Below are positions 42,292-51,298 of a stretch of DNA of 64,000 nt, piece after piece. Numbering within the stretch: the stretch's first letter is position 1; each line of letters starts with the position of its first letter. The notes beneath the pieces were generated by a model. That model was given only the letters and a program-made list of their open reading frames with translations. It had not been told where the DNA came from and searched no databases. The position numbers were made by a program, and so were the translations under genes. Origin of the DNA: CAJCJE01 sp036494465 (GTDB lineage Bacteria > Actinomycetota > Actinomycetes > Mycobacteriales > Pseudonocardiaceae); assembly GCA_036494465.1 (NCBI GenBank), contig DASXOJ010000168.1, positions 1-64,000 of the forward strand, in the 5' to 3' direction.

Positions 42292-42908
42292 CGATTCCAC
42301 TCGCGACACACGAACGTGCCTGCTTCGTCGAACTGCTCGAAACGCTCACCTCCGAGCAGTGGCGGACGCCGACGCTGTGCACGGGTTGGTGCGTGCACGA
42401 CCTGGTCGCGCACGTGATCAGCTTCGACGAGCTCGGTGCACCCGACCTGCTGCGCAGACTGGCCCGCGCCGGGTTCAACCCCAACCGGGCCAACGCGATC
42501 GGCCTCGACGAGTACCGGCGGCGCAGCCCCGAGGAACTCGTCGCCCTGCTGAAGAAATACGTCCGCCCGCGCGGATTCACCACGTTGTTCGGCGGCCTGA
42601 TCGCGTTGACCGACTGCACCATCCACCACCAGGACATCCGCCGCCCGCTCGGGCTGCCGCGCGAGATCCCGGAAGGGCAGCTGCGGCGGGTGCTGCGGTT
42701 CGCGTTGTTCGCGCCGGTGATCCGTGGCGCGCTGCGGACCAGAGGAGTACGGCTGGTCGCCACCGACCTGGACTGGTCCTTCGGTCGTGGACCGGAGGCG
42801 CGCGGCACCGCAGAGGCGCTGCTGATGACCATGGCCGGCCGGCGGGGCATCACGCCTGACCTGTCTGGTCCGGGAGTTGCGAAACTCGCTGCCCGCATTG
42901 CGTCCTGA
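42285..42908 (+). CDS. Maleylpyruvate-isomerase-family (MDMPI/DinB-like) protein
   Basis: 207 residues. The mycothiol-dependent N-terminal four-helix bundle shows as THERACFVELLETLTSEQWR, TLCTGWCVHDLVAHV, and the third metal His in TDCTIHHQDIRRPLG. The pattern W-x-V-x-D-L-x-A-H is the family hallmark. It may add or act on mycothiol adducts in detoxification (family knowledge; substrate unknown). No ribosome site is seen; the start codon is embedded in an inverted repeat. Confidence 0.83.
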   Translation: MDSIPLATHERACFVELLETLTSEQWRTPTLCTGWCVHDLVAHVISFDELGAPDLLRRLARAGFNPNRANAIGLDEYRRRSPEELVALLKKYVRPRGFTTLFGGLIALTDCTIHHQDIRRPLGLPREIPEGQLRRVLRFALFAPVIRGALRTRGVRLVATDLDWSFGRGPEARGTAEALLMTMAGRRGITPDLSGPGVAKLAARIAS

Positions 42909-42953
42909 TCGAATCCCGGGTCCATTCGCGACCGTTGTGCCAGTGTTCGTCTC

Positions 42954-43955
42954 ATGAAACTTTCCATGCGGAGACCATGGTTGGTCACGGGAGCGGTGGC
43001 CGTCGTCGCGGCCTCGTTGTGGGTGGGAGTCAGTCAGGCAGCGCCCCAGCAACACCAGCCGGGCAGCACACAGGCGCAATTGTTCGCCACGGTCACCGGG
43101 GTCGACCCCGGTCCGCTCGGCACCGGTCTGGAAGGCGCCGCGTTCGACGCCAAGGGCAACTTCTACTTCGTGGACACCGAGGCGGCGCCCGGCGCGCCCA
43201 AGCTGATGACCCTCGATCTGGCCACCCGCAAACCGAGCACGCTCTACACCGACAGCACCAGCATGCTCAACTGCATCGGGTTCGCGCCCGACGGCACGAT
43301 GTACCTGTGCGACCTCAGGGGCAAGGTCGACACGTTGAACCGAGCCACAGGCACGCTCACCGACGTGCTGGACAACCTGGACGGCACGCCGATCGTGCCG
43401 GACGACCTCGCCGTCGCCCCGAACGGCGACGTCTACCTCGCCGACTACCAGGGCACTCCCGGCGATCCGCCCGGCCGCATCATCACACTCTCCGGCGGCG
43501 CGGCCACCCTCCAGCTGTCCGGACTGTCCCACCCGAACGGCATCGTGTTCACCCCGGACTACAGCGGCCTGTGGATCGACCAGGACCTTGGCAACACGCT
43601 CGACCACGTCGCCTACCAGTTCCGCAATCCCGCGAACCTGGCCCCGACGCCGATCCCGCACACCGCGTCGTACCTGAGCCTCGGCGCGAACGCCTACACC
43701 GATTCGCTCACCGTCGACGGCGCGGGCAACGTGTACCTGGCGGTCTACGGCGCAGGCGCGGTGCTGGAGTTCAACCCGCAGGGCATCCAGATCGGCAAGG
43801 TCAGCTTCCCGGCCAGCGCGCCGAACGTCACGCACGTCGCGATCCAGCCCGGCACCCGCCGCGCCTTCGTCACCGCGTCCGGCCCCGCTGGCGGCTACGT
43901 CTACACGTTCCAGGCATTGGCCGCGGCGCCCACCGGGATGGCGAACGGCGGTTGA
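42954..43955 (+). CDS. Secreted SMP-30/gluconolactonase-like beta-propeller
   Basis: 333 residues. The signal peptide reads RRPWLVTGAVAVVAASLWVG with a cut near SQAAPQQ. It is followed by a six-blade propeller of SMP-30/strictosidine-synthase type: GLEGAAFDAKGNFYFVDTE, NCIGFAPDGTMYLCDLRG, VPDDLAVAPNGDVYLADYQG, HPNGIVFTPDYSGLWID and SLTVDGAGNVYLAVYGAG. Such proteins are Ca-dependent lactonases. It acts outside the cell; the substrate is unknown. The 160 bp after it hold no gene. Confidence 0.85.
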   Translation: MKLSMRRPWLVTGAVAVVAASLWVGVSQAAPQQHQPGSTQAQLFATVTGVDPGPLGTGLEGAAFDAKGNFYFVDTEAAPGAPKLMTLDLATRKPSTLYTDSTSMLNCIGFAPDGTMYLCDLRGKVDTLNRATGTLTDVLDNLDGTPIVPDDLAVAPNGDVYLADYQGTPGDPPGRIITLSGGAATLQLSGLSHPNGIVFTPDYSGLWIDQDLGNTLDHVAYQFRNPANLAPTPIPHTASYLSLGANAYTDSLTVDGAGNVYLAVYGAGAVLEFNPQGIQIGKVSFPASAPNVTHVAIQPGTRRAFVTASGPAGGYVYTFQALAAAPTGMANGG

Positions 43956-44115
43956 GAGCTGCTAACACGGTGCCTGTTCGGCTCGCGACGCTCAGGCACG
44001 CGATCTCCGGCGTTGTCGTCGTCCCCGGTACAACAGCGGTACCGGCTCCTCCTCCGCCTTGGACCTCACGCACCTGACCGCCGCTCCCTGATCGAACAAC
44101 ACCGAGTTAGGAGCT

Positions 44116-44553
44116 CTAAGCCCCCGGCGGACGCTCGCGCAGGATGCAGGTCAGCCGCGCGGTGCAGGTCCGGTTGCCGTCCTCGTCGGTCAGCGCGATC
44201 TCGAACGTGGACGTGCTGCGCCCGGTGTGCAGCGGGGTGCACACCGCGGTGACCAGGCCGGACCGCGCCGCGCGGTGGTGCGTGCAGTTCAGCTCCAGCC
44301 CGACCGCGATCTTGCCCTCCGGCGCGTTCAGCACCGCGGCCGTCGACCCGATGGTCTCGGCGAGCGAAGCGTTCGCGCCGCCGTGCAGCAACAGGTACGG
44401 CTGGCGGTTGCCCTCCACCGGCATGGTCGCGACCACCCGATCGGGGGCAACCGACACATAGCGCACGCCGAGTTTGACGTTCAACTCGCCGAGCACCTCG
44501 GGTCGGTTGAAGTCCTCGATCGCGCTCGGCAGGCCGTTGTTCGTGGTGGTCAA
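44116..44553 (-). CDS. PaaI-family hotdog thioesterase
   Basis: 145 residues, hotdog fold. The active helix is LLLHGGANASLAETIGS, with Asn/Ser near the usual catalytic acid, after the strand RVVATMPVEGNRQP, and a C-terminal strand RTCTARLTCILRERP. It hydrolyses an acyl or aryl CoA thioester. The start is a TTG at 44553 with GGAGA 6 nt upstream. It is divergent from polA, a common actinobacterial neighbourhood. Confidence 0.85.
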   Translation of the reverse strand: MTTTNNGLPSAIEDFNRPEVLGELNVKLGVRYVSVAPDRVVATMPVEGNRQPYLLLHGGANASLAETIGSTAAVLNAPEGKIAVGLELNCTHHRAARSGLVTAVCTPLHTGRSTSTFEIALTDEDGNRTCTARLTCILRERPPGA

Positions 44554-44641
44554 CGCACTCTCCGTGGTTCTCGGCGGGCCTCACGGTCACCCTGCGGCGG
44601 GCGGCGCGGCCTTTGTCGGTACCTCACCCTAGACTCGGAAC

Positions 44642-47380
44642 GTGCCTGTCAAGTCCGAGACCAATGCCACATCCAGTGCTCCCGCCAACGGTGACGAGCA
44701 GCGCAAAGTGCTGCTGCTCATCGACGGCCACTCCATGGCGTACCGGGCGTTCTACGCCCTGCCCAAGGAGAACTTCCGCACCGAGACGGGCCAGCACACC
44801 AACGCGGTCTTCGGCTTCACCTCGATGTTGATCAACCTGCTGCGCGACGAGGCGCCGACCCACCTCGCGGTCGCCTTCGACGTGTCTCGCAAGACGTTCC
44901 GCTCCGAGGCGTACGCCGAATACAAGGCGGGCCGCAGCGCGACGCCGGACGAGTTCAAGGGTCAGGTCAGCCTGATCGAGGACGTGCTCGCCGCGCTGGC
45001 CATCCCCACGTTGAGCCTGGCGAACTACGAAGCCGACGACATCATCGCCACGTTGACGACGGGCGCGGTGGCCAAGGGCTTCGACGTGCTCATCTGTACC
45101 GGCGACCGGGACGCGTTGCAGCTGGTCAACGACCAGGTCACCGTGCTCTACCCGGTCAAGGGCGTCTCCGAGCTGACCAGGTTCACCCCCGAGGCGGTGC
45201 TGGCGAAGTACGGCGTCACCTCGACCCAGTACCCGGACTTCGCGGCGCTGCGCGGCGACCCGTCGGACAACCTGCCCAAGATCCCCGGTGTCGGCGAGAA
45301 GACCGTGACCAAGTGGATCCAGCAGTTCGGCTCGCTCAACGATCTGATCGACCGGGTCGACGAGGTCAAGGGCAAGGCGGGCGACGCGCTGCGCGAGAAC
45401 CTGTCCAACGTCATCCTCAACCGCCAGCTCACCGAGCTGGTCAAGGACGCGCCGATCGACCGCGACTGCGACTCGCTGGAAGTCCAGACCTGGGACCGCG
45501 ACGCCGTGCACCAACTGTTCGACGAGCTGGAGTTCCGCGTCCTGCGCGACCGCCTGTTCGCCACCCTGTCCTCCGCGGAACCCGAAGCCGAGGACGGTTT
45601 CGACGTCCAGGGCGGCCGGATCGGCTCGGGTGAACTGGCCGACTGGCTGGCCACGCACGCGAGCTCCGGCAAGCGCACCGGCCTCGCCATCCGCGCCCGC
45701 TGGGCGTTCGCCACCGGCGACGTGGAAAGCATCGGCATCGCCGCTGCCGACGGCGAAACCGGCTACGTCGAGGTGCGCGAGCTGACCGAGGCCGACGACG
45801 CCGCGCTCGCCGCGTGGCTGGCGGACCCGAAGGCACCCAAGGCCGGGCACGACATGAAGGGGCCGATGCACGCGTTGCGCGGGCGCGGCTGGAGCCTGGA
45901 CGGTCTGACCAGCGACACCGCGCTCGCCGCCTACCTGGTGCGGCCCGGTCAGCGTTCGTTCGACCTCGACGACCTCGCGCTGCGCTACCTCAAGCGCGAA
46001 CTGCGCGCCGAGGAAGGCGCCGAGAGCGGTCAGCTCTCATTGCTGGGCGGCGAGGAAGAGGAGAACGAGAAGATCATGGCGGGTGTGCTGCTGCGCGCCC
46101 GCGCCGTCGCCGAACTCGCCGACGCGCTCGATCAGGAACTGGCCAACACCGGTCAGGCCAAGCTGCTCTCCGATCTCGAACTGCCGTTGCAGGGCGTGCT
46201 GTGCCACCTGGAGGCGGCAGGCATCTCGATGGACGGCGAGCTGCTGGCGTCCCAGGAGGCGCACTTCGCTGCCCGGGTCAAGCAGGCCGCGCAGGACGCG
46301 TACGCGGTGATCGGCAAGGAGATCAACCTCGGCTCGCCCAAACAGTTGCAGGTCGTGCTGTTCGACGAGCTCGACATGCCGAAGACCAAGCGCACCAAGA
46401 CCGGGTACACCACCGACGCGGACGCGCTGACCGACCTCTACGCCAAGACCGAACACCCGTTCCTGCGGCACCTGCTCGAACACCGCGACGCCACCCGGTT
46501 GAAGTCCACTGTGGATGGTCTGCTGAAGACCATCGCGGACGACGGCCGCATCCACACCACGTTCAACCAGACCATCGCCGCCACCGGCCGGTTGTCCTCC
46601 ACCGAGCCCAACCTGCAGAACATCCCGATCAGGACCGAGGAAGGCCGCACCATCCGCGAGTCCTTTGTGGTCGGTCCGGGCTACGCGGAGCTGATGACCG
46701 CGGACTACAGCCAGATCGAGATGCGGATCATGGCGCACCTGTCCGAGGACACCGCGCTGATCGAGGCGTTCCAGTCCGGCTTCGACTTCCACGCGGCCAC
46801 CGCGGCGCGGGTGTTCGCGGTCGAACCGACCGAGGTCTCCGGCGCGCAGCGCGCCAAGGTCAAGGCGATGAACTACGGCCTGGCATACGGGCTTTCCGCG
46901 TTCGGCCTGTCCAACCAGCTGCGGATCTCCACCGAGGAGGCTCGCGAGCTGATGGACGAGTACTTCACCCGGTTCGGCGGCATCCGCGACTACCTCCAGA
47001 CGATCGTCGACAAGGCGCGCAAGGACACCTACACCGAGACCATCCTCGGCCGCCGTCGCTACCTGCCCGACCTGACCAGCGACAACCGGCAGCGCCGGGA
47101 GATGGCCGAGCGGATGGCGCTCAACGCGCCCATCCAGGGCAGCGCGGCGGACATCATCAAGGTCGCCATGCTCAACGTGCACAAGGCGCTGGCCAACTCC
47201 GAGCTGCGCAGCCGCATGCTGCTCCAGGTGCACGACGAACTCGTCCTGGAGATCGCCGAAGGCGAACACGCCGAGGTCGAGGCGCTCGTGCGCGAAAACA
47301 TGGGCAACGCCTACCACCTGGACGTGCCGCTGGAGGTGTCGGTCGGCTTTGGCAGGTCCTGGAACGACGCCGCGCACTGA
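44642..47380 (+). CDS. polA: DNA polymerase I
   Basis: 912 residues. The 5'-3' exonuclease (about 20-310) includes LLIDGHSMAYRAFYAL, ICTGDRDALQL, LRGDPSDNLPKIPGVGEKT. The middle exonuclease-like domain has lost the DxE metal motif (it reads TGLAIRARWAFATG there), so proofreading is absent, as is usual in this phylum. The polymerase has motif A LMTADYSQIEMRIMAHLSED, motif B AKVKAMNYGLAYG and motif C QVHDELVLE. It fills gaps in repair and Okazaki processing. The start is GTG 44642. Its last 32 bp overlap the araC-type gene. Confidence 0.97.
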   Translation: MPVKSETNATSSAPANGDEQRKVLLLIDGHSMAYRAFYALPKENFRTETGQHTNAVFGFTSMLINLLRDEAPTHLAVAFDVSRKTFRSEAYAEYKAGRSATPDEFKGQVSLIEDVLAALAIPTLSLANYEADDIIATLTTGAVAKGFDVLICTGDRDALQLVNDQVTVLYPVKGVSELTRFTPEAVLAKYGVTSTQYPDFAALRGDPSDNLPKIPGVGEKTVTKWIQQFGSLNDLIDRVDEVKGKAGDALRENLSNVILNRQLTELVKDAPIDRDCDSLEVQTWDRDAVHQLFDELEFRVLRDRLFATLSSAEPEAEDGFDVQGGRIGSGELADWLATHASSGKRTGLAIRARWAFATGDVESIGIAAADGETGYVEVRELTEADDAALAAWLADPKAPKAGHDMKGPMHALRGRGWSLDGLTSDTALAAYLVRPGQRSFDLDDLALRYLKRELRAEEGAESGQLSLLGGEEEENEKIMAGVLLRARAVAELADALDQELANTGQAKLLSDLELPLQGVLCHLEAAGISMDGELLASQEAHFAARVKQAAQDAYAVIGKEINLGSPKQLQVVLFDELDMPKTKRTKTGYTTDADALTDLYAKTEHPFLRHLLEHRDATRLKSTVDGLLKTIADDGRIHTTFNQTIAATGRLSSTEPNLQNIPIRTEEGRTIRESFVVGPGYAELMTADYSQIEMRIMAHLSEDTALIEAFQSGFDFHAATAARVFAVEPTEVSGAQRAKVKAMNYGLAYGLSAFGLSNQLRISTEEARELMDEYFTRFGGIRDYLQTIVDKARKDTYTETILGRRRYLPDLTSDNRQRREMAERMALNAPIQGSAADIIKVAMLNVHKALANSELRSRMLLQVHDELVLEIAEGEHAEVEALVRENMGNAYHLDVPLEVSVGFGRSWNDAAH

Positions 47381-47804
47381 ACTGTCCCTCGCGCTGCTGC
47401 GCAAAGCACGGGACCGGATCGACCGCGACTACGCCGAGCCGCTGGACATCAACGTCCTCGCGGCCGAGGCGCACTGCTCGCGCTATCACTTCATGCGCTC
47501 GTTCCAGGCCGCCTACGGTGAACCGCCGGGTCTCTACCTGACCCGGCGGCGCATCGAACGCGCCAAGGACCTGCTCCGCTCCGCGAACCTCACCGTCACC
47601 GAGATCTGTTTCCTGGTCGGTTTTTCCAGTCTCGGCTCGTTCAGCCGCCGCTTCTCCGAACTGGTCGGCATGTCCCCGTCCGCCTACCGCGACCAGTCCC
47701 GCACCCGCACCGCCGCGCCGGTCCCCGGTTGCTTCGTCCTGATGTGGAACAAACCCACCGGACCGCGCACTTTTCGCGAAGCATCGCCCGCGCCGCCCGA
47801 CTAG
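47349..47804 (+). CDS. Small AraC-family regulator (HTH domain only)
   Basis: 151 residues, with only the double-HTH AraC domain: PLDINVLAAEAHCSRYHFMR, then LTVTEICFLVGFSSLGSFSR and VGMSPSAYR. The only start codon upstream of the domain is TTG 47349, inside the end of polA, so the gene overlaps polA by 32 bp. It is followed after 11 bp by a VOC-fold gene. AraC/VOC pairs of this sort usually form a unit in which the VOC protein is target or partner. The tail WNKPTGPRT is typical. Confidence 0.85.
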   Translation: MAGPGTTPRTELSLALLRKARDRIDRDYAEPLDINVLAAEAHCSRYHFMRSFQAAYGEPPGLYLTRRRIERAKDLLRSANLTVTEICFLVGFSSLGSFSRRFSELVGMSPSAYRDQSRTRTAAPVPGCFVLMWNKPTGPRTFREASPAPPD

Positions 47805-47815
47805 CGTCAGTGCAC

Positions 47816-48259
47816 ATGATTACCGGACTTTCGCACGCCAACATCTACGTGCTGGACCAGGACCGCGCCAAGGAGTTCTACGTCGAGAAGCTCGGCTTCA
47901 CGCTCAAGACCGACGTGGTGATGGGGGAGGAGTTCGAGGGCGCGGGTAGCGGCTTCCGCTGGCTGACCGTGGCGCCGCCGAACCAGCCCGACCTGGAGAT
48001 CATCCTCGCCGACCCGGGCATGGGCCACGACGAGGAGACCGCGAAGATCATCCGCGAGCTCGTCGCCAAGGGCGCGATGGGGCAAGGGGTGTGGGAGGCG
48101 GACGACGTGCCCAAGACGTACAAGGAACTGCGCGAGCGCGGCGTCGAGTTCGTCCAGGAGCCCGCCGAGCGACCGTACGGCGTGGAAGCGTTGTTCCGGG
48201 ACGATTCCGGCAACTGGTTCAGCCTCACCCAGCCGTTCCACCGCGCCGCCTCACAGTGA
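47816..48259 (+). CDS. VOC-superfamily (glyoxalase-like) protein
   Basis: 147 residues: LSHANIYVLDQDRAKEFYVE, the second-module start with WLTVAPPNQPDLEIILADPG, and an end GVEALFRDDSGNWFSLTQP with the Glu/Asp expected near a metal. It probably acts as a dimeric metal-dependent lyase or a binding protein. It is paired with the AraC regulator upstream. The ribosome site is weak. The stop lies within a bidirectional terminator hairpin. Confidence 0.83.
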   Translation: MITGLSHANIYVLDQDRAKEFYVEKLGFTLKTDVVMGEEFEGAGSGFRWLTVAPPNQPDLEIILADPGMGHDEETAKIIRELVAKGAMGQGVWEADDVPKTYKELRERGVEFVQEPAERPYGVEALFRDDSGNWFSLTQPFHRAASQ

Positions 48260-48269
48260 GACGGCGCGG
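48241..48269. terminator. Bidirectional terminator between convergent genes
   Basis: CCGCGCCG (48241-48248) pairs with CGGCGCGG (48262-48269), and inside CTCAC pairs with GTGAG around one A, with a single C/A mismatch between the stems. The VOC stop codon is within it, and the convergent esterase gene ends 9 bp later. Confidence 0.8.
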
Positions 48270-48277
48270 CGCACCGG

Positions 48278-49168
48278 TCAGCTGCCCAGACCCGCCAGGA
48301 CGAGTCGCGCGAACGCGGCTTCGCCCTGCGCGGTCGGGTGCAACGGCACGATGCCGTTGACGGGCACGAAACCGGTGACCCAGTTGGTGCCCGGGTTGCA
48401 CGCGGTGTGGTTCGCGCCGGGGCCGATGAAGTCGGCGTAGCTCGCCCACGGCCGGGACGCGGTCAGCGCCTGGGTTTGGGTGCCGATCGAGTCGACCAGC
48501 CCTTGCAGGTAGTCCGAGTCCTGCGACCAGATCGGCTGGATCGGGTAGCAGCCGCCAGCCGGGGCGTAGTCGCCGTAGCTGGTCACGATCACCTTGGCGT
48601 GCGGCGAACGCTGGTGGATCGCGTCCAGCGTGGCGGCTACCTTCGGGATCGCGCCATCGACCGCCGCCTGGCCCTTGTCGACGCCGCCCGCGGTCTCGGT
48701 GGCCTGGCACGAGGTGCCCAACGGCGGCGGGAGCAGGTTCAGGCAGCCTTCGGCCAACCCGACCAGGCCCGCGTCGTTGGCGCCAATGGTCACCGTGACC
48801 AGCGTGGTGCTCGGGGTGAGCGCGTCGAACTGTGGGGGAGCGGCCGGATCCCACGGCAGCGACGCCGACTGCGGGTTGGTCATGTCGTCGGTGGTGGCGC
48901 CGCTGCACGTCATGTCCGAGAACTTGGCGACATGCAGCGCCGCCGCGACCAGGTGCGCGTAGTCGTTGCCGGACCGGAAGCACGGATCGAGCGCGACCTG
49001 CGGCAGGATCAGCGGTCCTGCCGCGAACGAGTCACCGAGCGCGACGTATTCGCTGTTCAAGGGTGCGGCATCGGCGGACGCCGGGATCGCGACCCCCGCC
49101 GCGGTCGCCGCGCCGAGCAGGGACAGCAGCGCCACCCCGCGTTGCCAACGGCCGAACGATCTTCTCAC
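48278..49168 (-). CDS. Secreted SGNH/GDSL-type esterase/lipase
   Basis: 296 residues from GTG 49168 (GGAGGG upstream; an ATG at 49204 has none). Signal peptide around GVALLSLLGAATAAGVAI. Block I EYVALGDSFAAGP (Ser), Gly in the CSGAT block, Asn in VTIGANDAGLVGL, and the His block VPLHPTAQG. It has several Cys for disulfides. It resembles Streptomyces secreted lipase/phospholipase A. It hydrolyses esters outside the cell. Confidence 0.88.
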   Translation of the reverse strand: MRRSFGRWQRGVALLSLLGAATAAGVAIPASADAAPLNSEYVALGDSFAAGPLILPQVALDPCFRSGNDYAHLVAAALHVAKFSDMTCSGATTDDMTNPQSASLPWDPAAPPQFDALTPSTTLVTVTIGANDAGLVGLAEGCLNLLPPPLGTSCQATETAGGVDKGQAAVDGAIPKVAATLDAIHQRSPHAKVIVTSYGDYAPAGGCYPIQPIWSQDSDYLQGLVDSIGTQTQALTASRPWASYADFIGPGANHTACNPGTNWVTGFVPVNGIVPLHPTAQGEAAFARLVLAGLGS

Positions 49169-49283
49169 TGGCCCTCCAGTAGTCAACCGCGTCGTCAACT
49201 GCATGGCTCCGGGCGGAGCGGGGACCAGTATGTCCACGACCGGTCGTGTCCGGTCGCTCGCACGAGGGTGAATTTCGGCGAGA

Positions 49284-50408
49284 TCAGGCCAGTTTCGCTT
49301 CGGGCGCGAAGGCGGGCAGCTTGGCGAGACTGCTCTGCACGGCCTCGGCGCCGTACTCGAGCATCCGCGTCTCGTAGTCGCCGACCGCGTCGAGCAGGCC
49401 GCGGCGGCCTTCGCTGGCGTCGATCAGGCAGCGGCGCAGCAGATCGGCGTCGCGCAGCGCGGTGTTCGCGCCGTTGCCGCCGGTCGGGGAGGTGGCGTGG
49501 ATGGCGTCGCCGAGCAGCGTGACCGGACCGGGCGCCCAGCGCTCGCCGGGCTTGACCACCCGGATGGACAGCAGCGTGCTGTTGTCCGGGTCGGCCTGTT
49601 CGATCAGCGCGCGCAGATCCGGGTGCCAGCCAGTCATCCTGGACAGCACGGCCTCCTGCGCGCCGAGGTCCGCCAGCGAGCCGTTCGACGGCAGGATCAT
49701 GGCCCAGCGCACGTAGTCGCGGATGCCGGGCAGCGTCACCTCGGGGGCGAGTTGCTCGGCGGCCTCCTTCGGCGGGATGCCGAAACGCATCGCGCCGAGC
49801 AGCAGGCTCACGCCGTCGCCTGCGATCTTCGAGCCGTAGGCCCTGGACAGCGAGGCGAACTCGTCGGTCAGCGGCGTCCGGCCGATGACGAACCGGACAC
49901 CGGTGTCGGTCGGGGTGGTCTGCGGCGACAGCACCGAGCGGACCGAGGACGTGACACCGTCCGCACCGACCAGCAGGTCGGACGTGGCCGGTTCCCGGTG
50001 CTCGAACCGGGCGCGGACCTGGCCGCCGTCCAGCAGGTCGTAGCCGGTCAGGTTGGCGTCGGTGTGCACGGTCAGACCGGTCAGCAGCAGATGGCGCAGC
50101 ACCTGCCGGTCGACCACGATGCCGGTCCGGCCCGCGCCGAGCGCACCGATCTCGTTCAGTTGCGGATCGAGGATCAGTTGCTCCGCGGCAGCGTTCATGG
50201 TGATCGCGTCCAGCAGCGGGTGCCAGCGCGTCGGCAGGCAGTCGCGCACCGCGGCGAAGCCGACCGGGTTCAGCACGAGCCGGTAGCCCTGGAACCGGGC
50301 GACGATCCCCGGATCGCGCTCGTACACATCGGCTTCGACACCGGCACCACGCAGGCCCTGCGCCAGGGCAAGGCCACCAAGACCGGCTCCGGCCACGGAA
50401 ACTCGCAT
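49284..50408 (-). CDS. FAD-dependent aromatic monooxygenase (PHBH/TetX type)
   Basis: 374 residues. FAD motif RVSVAGAGLGGLALAQGLRG, the DG motif LLVGADGVTSSVRSVL and the GD motif PVTLLGDAIHATSPTGGNGA. It hydroxylates an aromatic or polyketide substrate with NAD(P)H and O2; TetX-like drug modification is possible. GGAGGT lies 5 nt before ATG 50408 (GTG 50411 is too close). It is divergent from a TetR regulator with three operator copies in between, so it is tightly controlled, which fits inducible detoxification. Confidence 0.87.
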   Translation of the reverse strand: MRVSVAGAGLGGLALAQGLRGAGVEADVYERDPGIVARFQGYRLVLNPVGFAAVRDCLPTRWHPLLDAITMNAAAEQLILDPQLNEIGALGAGRTGIVVDRQVLRHLLLTGLTVHTDANLTGYDLLDGGQVRARFEHREPATSDLLVGADGVTSSVRSVLSPQTTPTDTGVRFVIGRTPLTDEFASLSRAYGSKIAGDGVSLLLGAMRFGIPPKEAAEQLAPEVTLPGIRDYVRWAMILPSNGSLADLGAQEAVLSRMTGWHPDLRALIEQADPDNSTLLSIRVVKPGERWAPGPVTLLGDAIHATSPTGGNGANTALRDADLLRRCLIDASEGRRGLLDAVGDYETRMLEYGAEAVQSSLAKLPAFAPEAKLA

Positions 50409-50420
50409 CACGTACCTCCA

Positions 50421-50472
50421 GAACTTAGTTCGTTGCTGACGAACTAAGTTCTACTCAACGAACTAAGTTCGT
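50421..50472. promoter_or_regulatory. Three palindromic TetR operator copies
   Basis: A 15-bp palindrome ACGAACTAAGTTCGT (50458-50472) is perfect. Two further copies lie head to head at 50421-50433 and 50439-50451, each with core GAACTWAGTTC and together a perfect 13-bp-arm inverted repeat with a TGCTG loop. They fill the gap between the monooxygenase and tetR starts. Confidence 0.88.
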
Positions 50473-50492
50473 GTGAAGCTATAGTGACCGCC

Positions 50493-51218
50493 ATGCCCGC
50501 CGATCCCCGCCAGCGTCGCGCAGCACGGCACGCCCAGCCAGCCGAAGCCGCCACGACGTCCGCACCCCGCAAGAAGCCGATCACCATCGACCGGATCACC
50601 GACGCGGCGCTGGAGGTCGTGGCCACCGAGGGCTACGACGCGCTGACCATCCGGCGCGTCGCTGCCGTGCTCGGCACCGGGCCGTCGTCGCTGTACGCGC
50701 ACATCGTCAACAAGGACGACATCGACGATCTGCTGATCGGGCGGCTCTACGCCGAGGTCGTACTGCCCGAACCGGATCCGGCCGGGTGGCGTGCGCAGAT
50801 CCTCGACGCGTTCGCGCAGATCCGCGACCTGTACCTGAAATATCCCGGCATCTCGCGCGCCGCGCTGGCCATGATCCCGACCAACCTCGAAACGCTACGA
50901 GTCCAGGAAGGACTGTTCGCGATCGTGCTCGCGGGCGGAATCGAACCGAAGACCGCCGCCTGGGCGCTGGACGCCATGTCCCTCTACGTCAGCGCCTACG
51001 CCCTGGAACAGTCGATGGTGCGGCAGCGGAGCAAGCGGCAGGATGCGGACTGGGTGGTCAGCCGCGAGGAACTGGAACGCCGGTACACCGCGCTGCCCGC
51101 CGAGAAATTTCCGCACACCCGACGCCACGCCGCCGACCTGATTTCCGGCTCCGGACACGACCGGTTCGTGTTCACCGTCGGCCTGATCATGGACAATCTG
51201 CGGCCTGCATCCGGTTGA
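50493..51218 (+). CDS. TetR-family transcriptional regulator (TetR_C-like)
   Basis: 241 residues from ATG 50493 (GTG 50484 also possible). A basic N-tail precedes the HTH: ITDAALEVVATEGYDALTIR, then LGTGPSSLYAHIVNKDDIDD, a pattern like drug-sensing TetR proteins. The helical ligand domain follows. Three palindromes lie immediately upstream. The target is the divergent FAD monooxygenase and itself. The inducer is unknown. Confidence 0.87.
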   Translation: MPADPRQRRAARHAQPAEAATTSAPRKKPITIDRITDAALEVVATEGYDALTIRRVAAVLGTGPSSLYAHIVNKDDIDDLLIGRLYAEVVLPEPDPAGWRAQILDAFAQIRDLYLKYPGISRAALAMIPTNLETLRVQEGLFAIVLAGGIEPKTAAWALDAMSLYVSAYALEQSMVRQRSKRQDADWVVSREELERRYTALPAEKFPHTRRHAADLISGSGHDRFVFTVGLIMDNLRPASG

Positions 51219-51298
51219 CCTGCGGCGTATCTTGGCGGAATGGTGCCGAGACGATCTGATCACCCGGTCCCCATCGCCCATTCCGCAATCAATCCGTC

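Noticed and set aside
43956..44115. Possible small gene between the SMP-30-like and thioesterase genes
   Set aside because: Frames are shadows with no ribosome site or motif. Only a weak TTAGGAGCTCTAA near-palindrome is present.
46037..47404. Minus-strand long open frame within polA
   Set aside because: Shadow of polA; composition is Val/Gly/Arg-rich and lacks domains.
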